Positions 54,801-63,202 of a stretch of DNA of 64,000 nucleotides are shown piece after piece. Below the pieces are notes generated by a model. The model saw only the letters and a list, made by a program, of their open reading frames with translations, searched no databases and was not told the origin of the DNA. Position 1 is the stretch's first letter. Every line of letters begins with the position of its first letter. Made by a program: the position numbers and the translations under genes. The stretch lies in the NCBI GenBank assembly GCA_012845835.1, contig JABAKD010000029.1, forward strand, positions 5,172,000 through 5,235,999, given 5' to 3'. This DNA comes from Undaria pinnatifida. Taxonomy: Eukaryota; Sar; Phaeophyceae; Laminariales; Alariaceae.

Positions 54801-55224
54801 TGGGACCCCGTACGAAGCGGAACGCGGTAGTCTGGCCATCTTGTAGGCAATTGCACGATCGAAGCCTCCTCAGTGCTATATTCTCCACCGATCGAACACG
54901 TTATTATTTCTGCTAAGTGTTTGGAGTAATCGCCTTACTGACCCAATATATGCATGGAAATTTGAAGCGACGTCACATGTTGCAGTTGTGATATATCCCC
55001 AACGTTATGGTGAGAGACGGTGTCGATCGATGTGTCTCACCTGCAGACAAAAGCCCATGTGAAGGTCGTCGAAATTCCGAAGCCTAGGGAGAGTCCCGCC
55101 GTGGACAAAAGGCCGACAACCATAACGGAGCGACAACCAAGACGGTCTGCTACCTGCCCCCAGAAGATCGAGGAGAACAATCGACCTATCATAACAGCTG
55201 AAGAAAGCAAACCCGCGTAGTAGC
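42582..55224 (-). CDS. MFS transporter (ZIFL/DHA1-like), multi-exon, 5' end not found
   Basis: Membrane secondary transporter of the major facilitator superfamily, closest in pattern to the plant ZIFL and bacterial TetA-type proton antiporters (substrate unknown). Nine exons are proposed. Phases agree exactly for A-B-C-D-E and F-G-H-J; only the E-F link is open. Visible features: helix 2-3 with the MFS signature FWGQVADRLGCRS; helix 4 with RFLLGLLNGVTAASKT; helix 5 antiporter motif TSWSIGAVLGPGIGG; helix 6 NVIGAGLALLALPLV; a long polar central loop; YTGFDEVFSLWSL before helix 7-8; helices 8-9 in exon H; helices 10-12 in the last exon with ALNNAAEPDRRGELNG. About 500 residues are accounted for; helix 1 and the start are missing, either upstream or lost. 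Introns carry repeats. No stop or frameshift was found in the assigned exons, so the gene may be functional. Confidence 0.85.
43600..43821 (-). CDS. MFS gene exon H (helices 8-9)
   Basis: Acceptor tcccatgtttatggcag, donor ATG|gtgagtccc. 74 codons in phase: VFVACGLMVLVYEIFAVPNI, TPRLGVRMSQRVGSVFMLLV, then a hydrophobic segment VTIITVILLFTSYVGSNM. Confidence 0.85.
43925..44300. repeat. Imperfect ATC/GTC microsatellite in an MFS intron
   Basis: Triplets atc, gtc and acc dominate 43925-44290, within the intron between exons G and H. Long hydrophobic Ile/Val frames across it come from the triplet pattern. Confidence 0.85.
44690..44785 (-). CDS. MFS gene exon G (helix 7 region)
   Basis: Acceptor cgtattcccaag, donor CAG|gtgcga. 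32 codons in phase: FEYTGFDEVFSLWSLSTSDK and GGLDWTSQHIGQ. The EVFSLW and GGL-W-IG pattern is characteristic of ZIFL-like transporters. Confidence 0.85.
44786..45411 (-). other. Intron F-G of the MFS gene
   Basis: 626 nt between donor gtgggt and acceptor cccaag. A plus-strand ORF in it (44982-45200) contains a hydrophobic stretch but has no family match; it is treated as chance. Confidence 0.5.
45412..45703 (-). CDS. MFS gene exon F (central loop and start of helix 7), 5' border uncertain
   Basis: The frame reads TKVWCESCRTDGDEHENDGD, then a Ser/Pro-rich loop, and ends SSLLPQRHIRILLLIEALYS at the donor TCT|gtgggt. This joins in phase with exon G to give ALYSFEYTGFDEVFSLW, a standard MFS transition from the loop into helix 7. 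The acceptor at gttcgcaag is the best upstream candidate but is not proven. Confidence 0.6.
45829..47219. other. Part of the large MFS intron, unassigned
   Basis: A plus frame of 161 codons (45829-46314, no ATG at its start) has no recognisable domain. A ~28-bp near-duplication (ttgtacccctttcccagtgc and ttgtaccattttcccactgg) lies at 46223-46305. Nothing else was recognised. Confidence 0.35.
47220..47785. repeat. LTR-like direct repeat, left copy
   Basis: Collinear with 49405-49987 through gtcgctaccttgag, a tatggggggattctcgg/tatgcggggaatctcgg block, tgttgtata, gcaaggaact, acggtctg, cagccctacctcgatgactc, cgccacataag-like words and the tail ggacacttcggtaccacctc. That tail is shared with the copia LTRs. 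Borders are approximate. Confidence 0.65.
49405..49987. repeat. LTR-like direct repeat, right copy
   Basis: Right partner of 47220-47785 in the same orientation. Together with the 1.6 kb between them this could be a non-autonomous LTR element (about 2.8 kb) sitting in the large intron between MFS exons E and F. No coding domain was found between the copies; a 115-codon ORF at 48432-48779 is unremarkable. Confidence 0.65.
50659..50774 (-). CDS. MFS gene exon E (central loop), 3' border uncertain
   Basis: Acceptor gggttacaag|G keeps the frame from exon D: TYALSNSTSVDLRVADSAKQ then IWKGLLASPASGRLLMKNG. The donor (ggca|gtatca) is a guess; the frame stays open to about 50498. The phase left by this donor does not fit the best acceptor of exon F, so either border may be wrong or another exon lies between. 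Confidence 0.5.
51479..51589 (-). CDS. MFS gene exon D (helix 6)
   Basis: Acceptor gaaaacatcgcag, donor AC|gtgagtat. Joined to C it gives FGTHPYLLPNVIGAGLALLA, then LPLVLAFLNHDDDAENIAQ and the start of the central loop. Length and phase agree exactly. Confidence 0.85.
52049..52154 (-). CDS. MFS gene exon C (helix 5)
   Basis: Acceptor gtaccttgaag, donor AC|gtaagtcg. Joined to exon B it reads GVITTSWSIGAVLGPGIGG, the conserved antiporter motif of MFS drug/zinc antiporters, then LLADPAKHHPLIFSKIGVFG. Confidence 0.85.
52430..53651. mobile_element. MITE-like DNA element with related ends, in an MFS intron
   Basis: The left end has two direct copies of a motif: cagtccccgctttaaagaca and agtcaactccccgctttaag. 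The right end carries the inverse form (gtctttacagcggggttgac) plus cttaaagacac and gaagacac. CAGT-type ends with GGACAC/GACAC inner words recall pogo/Tigger termini; that comparison is from memory. The 1.2-kb unit contains one ORF (52623-52964) and no transposase domain. A TA target site is plausible on the right (gactgta) but not clear on the left. Confidence 0.5.
52623..52964 (+). CDS. Hypothetical ORF, 113 codons, inside the MITE-like element
   Basis: ATG at 52623, stop at 52964. The protein is acidic and helical: MEISTPSAGGSSAAGLMPCG, then EWRMESTISEAEVRSRLEDV, LSYLYANGRGGEYSETPYLL and a tail QATLRNMWAA. Its amino-acid mix is more protein-like than the opposing minus frame (52885-52493). 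It lies within the intron between exons C and B of the MFS gene, on the opposite strand. It could be a captured host exon or a transposon-encoded small protein. No known domain is recognised. Confidence 0.4.
   Translation: MEISTPSAGGSSAAGLMPCGEPTCKVKYVSSEEKGDDGKKEWRMESTISEAEVRSRLEDVLSYLYANGRGGEYSETPYLLSKTVDWFTRETQVRQRANEGGEAQATLRNMWAA
54145..54248 (-). CDS. MFS gene exon B (helix 4)
   Basis: Acceptor cttccgctcaag, donor A|gtgagttt. Its first G completes the Arg codon of exon A to give VCRFLLGLLNG. The exon ends EHETVGMGVIT plus one base, matching exon C. Confidence 0.85.
54281..54328. repeat. Inverted repeat in the MFS intron between exons A and B
   Basis: tatcaagatcggggc and gccccatcttgata pair over 14 bp with one bulged base and a loop of about 19 nt. 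It lies 33 nt upstream (in transcript sense) of the exon B acceptor, so an RNA hairpin could sit at the branch-point region. Confidence 0.65.
55041..55224 (-). CDS. MFS gene exon A (helices 2-3)
   Basis: Acceptor ttttcatcactgtcgcag, donor AG|gtgagacaca. Encodes YYAGLLSSAVMIGRLFSSIF, the signature WGQVADRLGCRS and VGLLSTAGLSLGFGIS. It enters with two bases of a split codon, which implies an upstream exon ending in G (giving the usual GYYAG). It exits with AG of an Arg codon. Confidence 0.85.
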
Positions 55225-57420
55225 CTGCGACAGTGATGAAAAGGTATCGGCGGGTGTGAGTGCCACGAATATAGCGCGTCCTACCGTACGGTAGCGTACA
55301 AGATCCCTTCGGGGCATTGGCGTGTGACAGCGATTATCAACGAACCACTCGTATCCCTGTGAGGACGATCTGGTGTCTACGCGAGACAACAGAAGGCTCC
55401 CTCTTTCTATTATCGGGATATATTCTGGCTTGCTGAGCGCGAAAGGTCTTACCCCTTGCACCACCGCTGACCCTTTTCCATGACGATTGCAAGTAGTCCA
55501 TCCCCACAAACGCGCGTGCAGCATGGGTTGTGCCTGACAACTGCGCAGAGTACGCCGTAAACCTCTGCGAGAAAGCGTTTGTTGCGCCGCTACTGCAGTC
55601 GGGGTCTCTGCGCTGTTGTACAGGCGTCACTTACCCAATCTAAGAACGTGGGTGGGCGTGGCAACGTATTAAATCGTTTGTACCATATATTGACGGCGCC
55701 CACAATCAATATAGGAGACCCAGACTTGACGCGTGCTATGCTTGCTACTCTAATGATCGCGTGTGTCACTCTGGTTGTTGTCGTTTCTCACATTAGCCCT
55801 TGCTAAATATCAAGAGTACATGGTCACACGAAAATACTGGAACCCAAAGAAGATTTGACGAGTCAAATGGAATACAAAATCGACCGTGAAGTACTTCGCT
55901 TTCCCACAATAACTCACGAGACGAAGAAGGCGCACAACAAGTGGATTGGTTCAATGTGCAACCTGAACTAATGTGACCCAGGGTATCCCCACAACTACAG
56001 CATAAAATCCCCCCATTCCGGCAACTAATCAACTCCCTGCTACTGGCTACATCTATTGCTATCTGGGGTGCTGTCTTCACCGTAGGAACCGCGGCGTGGT
56101 AGTCGTGAGCACACACGAACATGCCTGGCGTCCGAAGCGCTGTCGAAGTGATGACCCGCGGGAATGCAGTGAAATGAGAGCAATCGAACAAAAAATACAC
56201 TACTACTACACCCCAAGTCGAAAGACCGCAAACAACAACAATATTAAAAAGATACCGCTGCATAAGCTTCGGGAGAGACGAAGACGATGCCGTCTGCGTC
56301 TGAGCATAGGCGGCCACGGTTAGGTTCACGTTTCCACACGCCCAGTTCATTTTAGGTGGCCTCGGTCGGCCCTGCAATAGCTGTATTTTAATACCCTCGG
56401 TCGGGTTCCAAACACGTCGATAAACGTTCTTATGGGAGGAGATGAGTATGCCCCACCTCTTAATCGGTGCATCTCTTTATGTTAGGTACGTAGTGCGGCT
56501 TACCCCTCCCTCCCTGAAGCCCTTATCTGAGTCCACAGAGTGAAGGTATTGCTTTTACCTACAGTATATGCACAATTTCAATGCTAAGCGTACGTCTACG
56601 CGCGTTACCCTGCACTCACGTGTAGTGGGACAGGCATCGTGGAGTGCATGTAGTAATATGCAGTAATATAGTAAAAATACAGTTTTCCTGTTATCTGGGC
56701 GCTCATATATCGGGTAGCCCACTGAAACCAGTTTCAAACCAGTTTGTACCTGTTTGAAATATTTTGGTGGAGTACTTGGTAGGTAACCGTGTGCCGTTAA
56801 CGAACAGAAAAAAATTCTCCCAAGACGGAGAGGCAATGACGACAACAGCCTCCAAAAACCTTAAGGAACGTCCCTACAGAAAAGTCATATCATGTAGCGC
56901 TCGCAAGTGCACTCTGTGTGGAAGCGCACATACATTATACCAGGTAAATTCGATCATGCCAGGCTCGCCAGTTCACTAAATTTGGAACTACACATCACAT
57001 AATACCAATGCCACCACCTACCACCAGGGACCAGGTGTATTGTCGTGTATGGATCAATATGCACCAAGCAAAGATCTGTCACCATGTATATCCGCCGCTA
57101 CCGGTGGTCTAAATAGTAAGCAACATACGTACTTCGGTCGAAGTTGTTAGTCACAAGAAACGCGTTCTTTCAAATCTACAGACCGACAGCGTTCGAGCGT
57201 GAGTTGGGGGACATTCGAAGCTAATCAACCAGCATAAACTTGTGAAAAGCGAGAATCCTGAACTCCATGCGTTATAAGAATATGGCAAGTATCGGGGGGG
57301 GGGGGGGGGCGATACATCTGTGGCCACAGCTTGTTCACAAGGGCTCTGGTGCTGAAACCTAAGACAACTCTTACTTGTTGAGCTGGGAGGCAAAAGTGAT
57401 TATATGAAATAAATATTTTC
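55225..57420. other. Region upstream of MFS exon A, first exon not located
   Basis: A donor-like gattgg|gtaagtg on the minus strand (about 55630) follows a short frame ending NTLPRPPTFLDW, but it encodes no membrane helix and does not leave the single G required by exon A. A minus ORF of 194 codons (56377-55793) has hydrophobic patches but no MFS pattern. A C-free G run lies at 57294-57309. Nothing else was recognised. Confidence 0.35.
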
Positions 57421-58830
57421 TATATTTAGCGTTGTCAGAGCCCCACACCGGCAGGGTAAAATCATGGTAACTACATGGTTGTACCTATCGATATTGAACT
57501 ATTTTATGTTGCGAATAATGTACAATAACAAATTATGAAGATATAACACGTTGTATACCACACCTTAAGATTGTGTTGTAAATCACACCTAACATCAAAT
57601 CTGGGGTAGAAAAATAAACAATACCAGGCAAGTGATGTAAAGGGATGTATTCTTGCTAAAACCGTCAGATTTGTCCCCTTCAATGATTTATAGCATCCGC
57701 GCAAATATTGAAGTGTCCCGCCCGCCCCCGCCCCCCCCCCCTCCCGACCTATCTTGTTCAAACGCCCCACCTTGAATCAAAATCTGCCAAAGTAGTATGC
57801 AACACTACCAGCCTGCTGATATCACCTCATTATCTTTCTAGCCATCCATGCCATAGCTCCAATTCATTTCTGACCCCCCCCCCCCCCACCTCCGCCCCCT
57901 TTCATTATTTATTTTTTTTCCCCCCGTTCACTCCTGTTCAAACGCCCCGCCTGAAACCGAAATCGGCCAGAGTACGCAATTGATATCACGTCATTAGCAT
58001 TCTAGCCATCCATGACGTAGCATTAACCCGCCCCCCCCCCCCCCTCCCAACGCCCCCCCCCCCCAAAGCCCCCTCCCCCCAACCCCCCCCCCATCGCCCT
58101 CTCCTTCTCCACCACCTGCACAATCGCCTAGACCTACACCACGCGTATAGCAAGCCGTTACATATATGCGACCTAAACATGTTAAAAACTCGTTCTCCGG
58201 GGCGACTCCCAACTCCCTTTCCTCCTCCTCCCCTTCCATTTTTCCCCGCTCCCTCTTGCTCAAACGCCCCACCTAACATCAAAAACTGCCAAAGTAGTAA
58301 ACACTTCCACGCAGTTGATATCACCTCATGATCTATTTATCACCATCCATACCGCGGATCCAACTCACCCCCCCCCCCAACGCCCCCTCCTTCCCCATTA
58401 TCCGCACCACCGCCTAGACCTAACACCACACGTATAGCAAACCCCTACATCGATGCGACCTAAAGCTGTTATAAACCCTTATGCCTCAACCCCCCACCCA
58501 CACCCACCCACCCACCCATCCACCCACCCCAACACTCCGCTCTCTCCACACTGGTTATGCGAGATACAGGATACACTTGATAAACTGACGCATTTCCTTC
58601 CACAGCTGTCATGTTTTGTCCCCCTCAGAAACGGGTTTTATAGATTCCGGGCACAGACTGACTAACATCACCCTGTTGACCCTGACAGCTACACTTTAGT
58701 TCCAAGGGGAGTCGCCGACTTATATCCTTAATGAGGACACACAACTCGTAATACGCGCGATCAGAGCATCACACACAGCTTGCAAAATATGAGCTTCGAC
58801 AAAATTTTCGATCTCCAAGCTGGAGTATGA
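57421..58830 (+). repeat. R-family dispersed repeat, copy R6 (longest)
   Basis: The left end (tatatttagcgttgtcagag, then tggtaactacatgg and cctatcgat) matches R2. At least four modules of the gttcaaacgcccc type are each followed by a poly-C tract (57718-57742, 57871-57889, 58030-58092, 58369-58378). The CACCC-rich tract 58488-58528 follows, then the full right-end core (cctcagaaacgggttttata, caccctgttgac, gaggacacacaactcgtaat, ttcgacaaaatt). Length is about 1.4 kb. Pro-rich frames are tract artefacts. Confidence 0.85.
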
Positions 58831-59883
58831 TGTGGTCTTGCATAGTTTGTGCAGATGCATGATCGCGTAATCACCGTCCATCCTGAGCCTCAGCAAGCAA
58901 AGCCCCACATAATCACATAAATCTTATCGACGAAAAAAAAATCAATTTAATATATACATATATTTATTTTGGAATTTTGTCGCGAAATACGGAGGCGTTC
59001 TGTCTCTTTTTTGGAAATTTAACAGAACCCGAATAAACATTTGGCTACAGTTACCAACCAAAACCGACATCTGGGCTACGTTTCACGATTTTCATGGCTG
59101 GGGACAGAGGTCTTCCAGCATCGTTCATACGTAGCATAAGGCAGAGGGTGGGGAGGGGTAGGAGACTACAGCAGTAGTTTTAATTAGAATGGAACGGACT
59201 GTCGTACATACATCCCGCTTGTTGATCCTCGAACTGAATGCTTTATCTTACTTTATTCTCGGTGATATCGAAATCCCCGTTTCATTGGTCGATGCGTCGG
59301 TGGGTCTCAAAAGGGTTAACAGCAGTGCCATCAAGCACTGATACAGTCGGCCGTGTGTCGGCACTAACATTCTTGTTTTGTTATGCTTTCGCGTGTTCTC
59401 TCACCCAGCAACGCGTAGCTCGACAACCGGAGGTATCGAGGTGAAACTTCGATTGGCGATAGGCCCGCGAAAATGCTTGCTGGGGTTTCGGCCTCGATGT
59501 CGCGGCGAGTTGGCGTTGCGAACAACACGGTGTTCCCTTCCCCCCCTCCCTCTCCTTTTGGTCTCGGTTGCAGCTTGGGTTTGATAAAGGGCGGGCGGTA
59601 TTTGGCTTCTTGAAACCGTCAGCCGCCACGCACAGCTGCCCCCATGCTACCCCATAGTTTGGGTTGCTTTTACAGATCGTAGCGTGGTAAAGTGCAGGGT
59701 TTGGTTCGAGTTCGATATACAAAAATTGCAATGGTTTGGCACCCACCCCTCCCACGCTCCCCCTCCCTTTGTTTGTATTTGGAGTTTATACTCTCCTTGT
59801 AGAGAGTAGATTTTTGTTGTCGACTTATACATAGGGCGCCACGCATAATAGCTAGCTGCCCCCCCCCCCCCCCCCCTCCTTTT
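58831..59883. other. Unassigned region
   Basis: No domain recognised. One or two units resembling the ~97-bp array may lie at about 59678 and 59775. Confidence 0.35.
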
Positions 59884-60104
59884 TTTTTCGACCGAGGCTA
59901 CGGTAGGGGGGGTACCCCCATTTTCACTGGTGTGTTTAAGCCACTCGCACGAGTGGCTCTGTACCCCACGGATGAAGATGGTTTAAGCACTTGTTTCGGC
60001 GCAGCTTAGATCACCTTTGCATTGCGAATTATTTCGCCAATGTAAAACGTGAAGAATACGTGAATTCGCATAGGAACAAAGGGGTTACTCGCGCGAGTGA
60101 CCCC
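59884..60104 (+). repeat. Dispersed repeat with two short palindromes
   Basis: tttttcgaccgaggctacgg and gggtaccccc match 32136-32330. It holds agccactcgcacgagtggct (59939-59958, 9-bp arms, 2-base spacer). At 60081-60104 is a 24-bp near-palindrome, ggggttactcgcgcgagtga plus cccc. Both share the core actcg-cgagt. Confidence 0.7.
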
Positions 60105-60149
60105 TGGCCACTGAAATAAAAGGCGCAAAAGCGGACCCCCCTACCGTAG

Positions 60150-61215
60150 TCTGGGCCGCTTGCAGCGTGCGTTGAACAGAGTGCACAGCCTGTATTTCTT
60201 GTTCTGCATCGGAAAAGTACGTCGGTTTGGCCACCCCCTCGCGCATCATTGGTTTGTTTTTCTTTCAGTTGGATAGAGTGCGCGACCAATGCTACGAAAG
60301 AGGTAGTGGCAGTTCTCTTCTGGAACGAATGGTTTCTGAATGGCGGGTCTCCTTAATCGAAAATCGTCGGAAAGGGACCATTTATTTTGTCATAGTGCTC
60401 GTCGTGTACCTGAGCTAGAAGGGATTTTTCATCCGGTACCAGAGTTTTACCTTTTTTTCGAGCTCCCGGTTTGAGGGGTAGACTAGTATTAAAAAAAAAA
60501 GTGGTGCACCTCTATCGTGTAGCACGCGTCTTAAAAGTGGGATGTATTTTCTGCTCTACGACGAGAAAGGACCGAGGTTTGGCGACGCCCTCGCATATAG
60601 TATATATATGTTCAATTGCAGCTTGAACTTGATTATTATAGGGTGCAGATTGTGGGTCCAATTACACGGCTAGAAAGTACTGCGTGATAATGACCCCCCC
60701 GCCGTTTTTTGTTTGCACTCGCAGATTGAGCTCGACCGAGCACGGGGTTTAGTTTGTTATATACGTTCAGAAGTAGGCACGGCGGTTTGTCTCCCCGGTC
60801 CGCTTTGTTTTTAAGCAGCTTGAGCCTGACCGAGTACAGGGTATAGTTCTTTTTATTGGAAGGGGACGCTGCCCATAGCTGTCGCGTTGCCCTCTTCTTG
60901 TTTGCCTTACAGTTTGGGCTTGGTGAAGTACAATGCGTAATGATATTACGCAAACAGAGGACGTGGCGCCTACCCCCCACCTCCCCTCACTTCTCTGTTT
61001 TCCTTGCTCATAGTTTGATGTTGATAGAGTGCGGGGGGTAATATATGTTTTCACAACCAAAGGACGACGCGCGTCTTCAGACCCCCTCCCCGCGTAGTTT
61101 CGTGTTGGCCTCCGTTTTCAAGAAGTGTAGAGGGTTCACGCGGCTTTGCCCCTAAAATGCTGTTTCTCGTCAGGCGTTTGTTGCTTGCAGTTTGGTATTA
61201 TTGATTGGGTGTATC
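60150..61215 (+). repeat. Array of degenerate ~97-bp units with splice-acceptor-like heads
   Basis: A pyrimidine-rich tract ending in AG precedes a conserved core (cttgagcctgaccgagtaca and relatives). The core starts at 60168, 60269, 60622, 60725, 60819, 60913, 61014, 61098 and 61191. Spacings are 101, then after a gap 103, 94, 94, 101, 84 and 93. A second block of the type aggacg-ggcg followed by a C run sits mid-unit. In frame the cores read like IELDRARG, LEPDRVQG, FGLGEVQ, FDVDRVRG. The unit is too short for ordinary exon-intron pairs, so it is listed as a repeat. Confidence 0.7.
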
Positions 61216-61276
61216 CGTGGTTGTTTTAAAGCGTGACGGCGACAGTACCCAACTAACCTTGGCTTTTGCTCTACAT

Positions 61277-61312
61277 GCAATGGCGTGCAATGGAGTGCAA
61301 TGGAGTTCAAGG
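61277..61312. repeat. 10-bp tandem repeat
   Basis: tgcaatggcg, tgcaatggag, tgcaatggag, ttcaaggcat: three good copies and one diverged copy of a 10-bp unit. Confidence 0.8.
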
Positions 61313-62602
61313 CATTGACCAACTTTGTAGGATAGGTTTTGGTCCTTCTCTGTTATTACTCTCCTTTTCCCAACCGTTTGTTGTTGCTGGCGGTTCTTAT
61401 AGGGAGCAGGGTGTGCAGTTGACTGAAAATCGGGAATACCATTATCCCCCCCCTCACGTATTGCCAAACTTGCCAATCCCAGAACATACATGCCAGATGA
61501 GCTGCCCCCTCCCCCGATAGAGGGAAGTTATGCTCACGGTGTTTGGTATTTGCGACCATGGGGCATGCAGGTGTGGCCCATGAGGCATGAAGGGTTGAAT
61601 ACCAGAGCTGAAATAATAGCCGACGGGTGTTATCCGTGCTGATATGGTGAGGCATACACTTCCAGCCTTTTAGCGCAGAAGCAAATTACGATGGGCGTGG
61701 GGAGGCCCTGATTGTGTGGCGTTTCACTGCAACAACGGCAATGGACCAAACACCAATGGATTTACGTAGGCGCTAATGCTCCATGAGAGAGGGCTCCTCT
61801 TCATTAGTGACAAGAATAACGCTGCAGTTTGTTTTTTGCAGGTTGACAATCCACATTTCGTCCATTTTTTTATGACAACATTTTTCTGCAAAAGAGTTGC
61901 CCTGATGATGCTCGCTCACCCTACCCTTTATCATGATGAGGAGCTGGTCTTCCGGCCCGGGTTTTCATGAGGAGAACCCAGGCAATTCCGCACGCCCTTG
62001 GGAAGCCGAGGTCCTGCTCCCGCAAGGTTGTGCGAATCAAATAAAAAAATAACCATCGGAACACGTCAGCCGTTTGAGCTAGATTAATTTAGGGTCGATA
62101 CTCATGTTTTCAAGCTGCGCGATACACCGGCCGCTCGTTTCACAGATGCGCCATCATTCGAGTCCATATTGATATGGATCCTATCTATGACATATTAATA
62201 TTGATCCTATCTGTGACGGGTGCTGTGAGGGTGAAAATCAAGAAAATGTTACCTCACAGAAAGTGATCAATATTATGAATAGTAGCTGCTGTATGTACGT
62301 GCTTTTGTCCAAGGCAGTACCGGGTACGTACGTTTGTTTGGATTCGTCGGCGTCAACAACAACATTTTGAACACATACAGCAGGAGTTCTTATCAGTAAG
62401 TAGAAAAAAAACCTTATGGGTATCATAGTAACGACGGAGGTGGTGCTAACAAAATGATGGTAGTTGCTCGTATCACATGAGTATAATATCCCAAGATGTA
62501 AAGCAAGTTATCGTGATTCGTCAAAGTTTTAAAAACAACATGCATTAAACAATGCAACAACAGTAATAAAACCTCGTCAACAGTAATAATAATACTACTC
62601 GA
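61313..62602. other. Unassigned region
   Basis: Only short ORFs. A small direct repeat (gatcctatctatgac and gatcctatctgtgac) lies at 62174-62218. No gene recognised. Confidence 0.35.
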
Positions 62603-63202
62603 TATTATAAAAATTAAAATACACTCCAGCTGGGAGATCTAGGATTTTGTCGAAACTCATCTTTGCAAGCTGTGTGTCATACTCCGATCACGCGTATTAC
62701 GGGTTGTGTGTCCTAGTTAAGGATGTAGGTCGGCGTCTCCTCTTGCAACTACGGTGTAGCTATCAGGGTCAACAGCGTGATGTTAGTCTGTCTGTGCGCG
62801 GAAGCTATAAAACCCGTTTCTGAGGGGGGCAATATCTGACAGCTGTCGAAGGAAATACATAAGTTTGTTAGGTGAACCCTGTAAGTCGAACAACCGGTGA
62901 CGGGAGAGCGGAGTTTTGAAGGACGTGGGGTCTGGTTTTGATCAAAAGGGGGCGGAGTGGGGGAAGGTGGGGGGGGACGGGCGGGGCAGGCCAACTAGTG
63001 CGTGGAAGCTGTAAACCCTTCTTGTGGGGGGTGGGCGGGGTAAGGTGGAGCGGGGGGTGGGAGAGGGCTATAGGTTGCATATATGCAGGGGTTTGCTATA
63101 CGCGTGGTGCTGGGTCTAGGCGATGATGCAGGTGGTGGGAAAGGAGGGGGCGTTCGGGGCGCGGGGGCGTGGGAATTGCAGGAGCGGCATGGACGGCTCT
63201 TT
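62603..63202 (-). repeat. R-family dispersed repeat, copy R7
   Basis: Starts tattataaaaattaaaatac then actccagctgggagatc, as in R4. It keeps the whole right-end core, one G-rich module set (62945-63062) and gtttgctatacgcgtggtgc. It ends near gcggcatggacggctctt. Confidence 0.85.

Noticed and set aside
55637..55806. Minus-strand exon ending at gattgg|gtaagtg as MFS exon 1
   Set aside because: The donor is good, but the frame has a stop upstream without an ATG, encodes no membrane helix and leaves the wrong phase unless another exon intervenes.
55793..56377. 194-codon minus ORF as the first MFS exon
   Set aside because: It has hydrophobic patches but no helix 1 pattern, and no donor leaving the single G needed to join exon A in phase.
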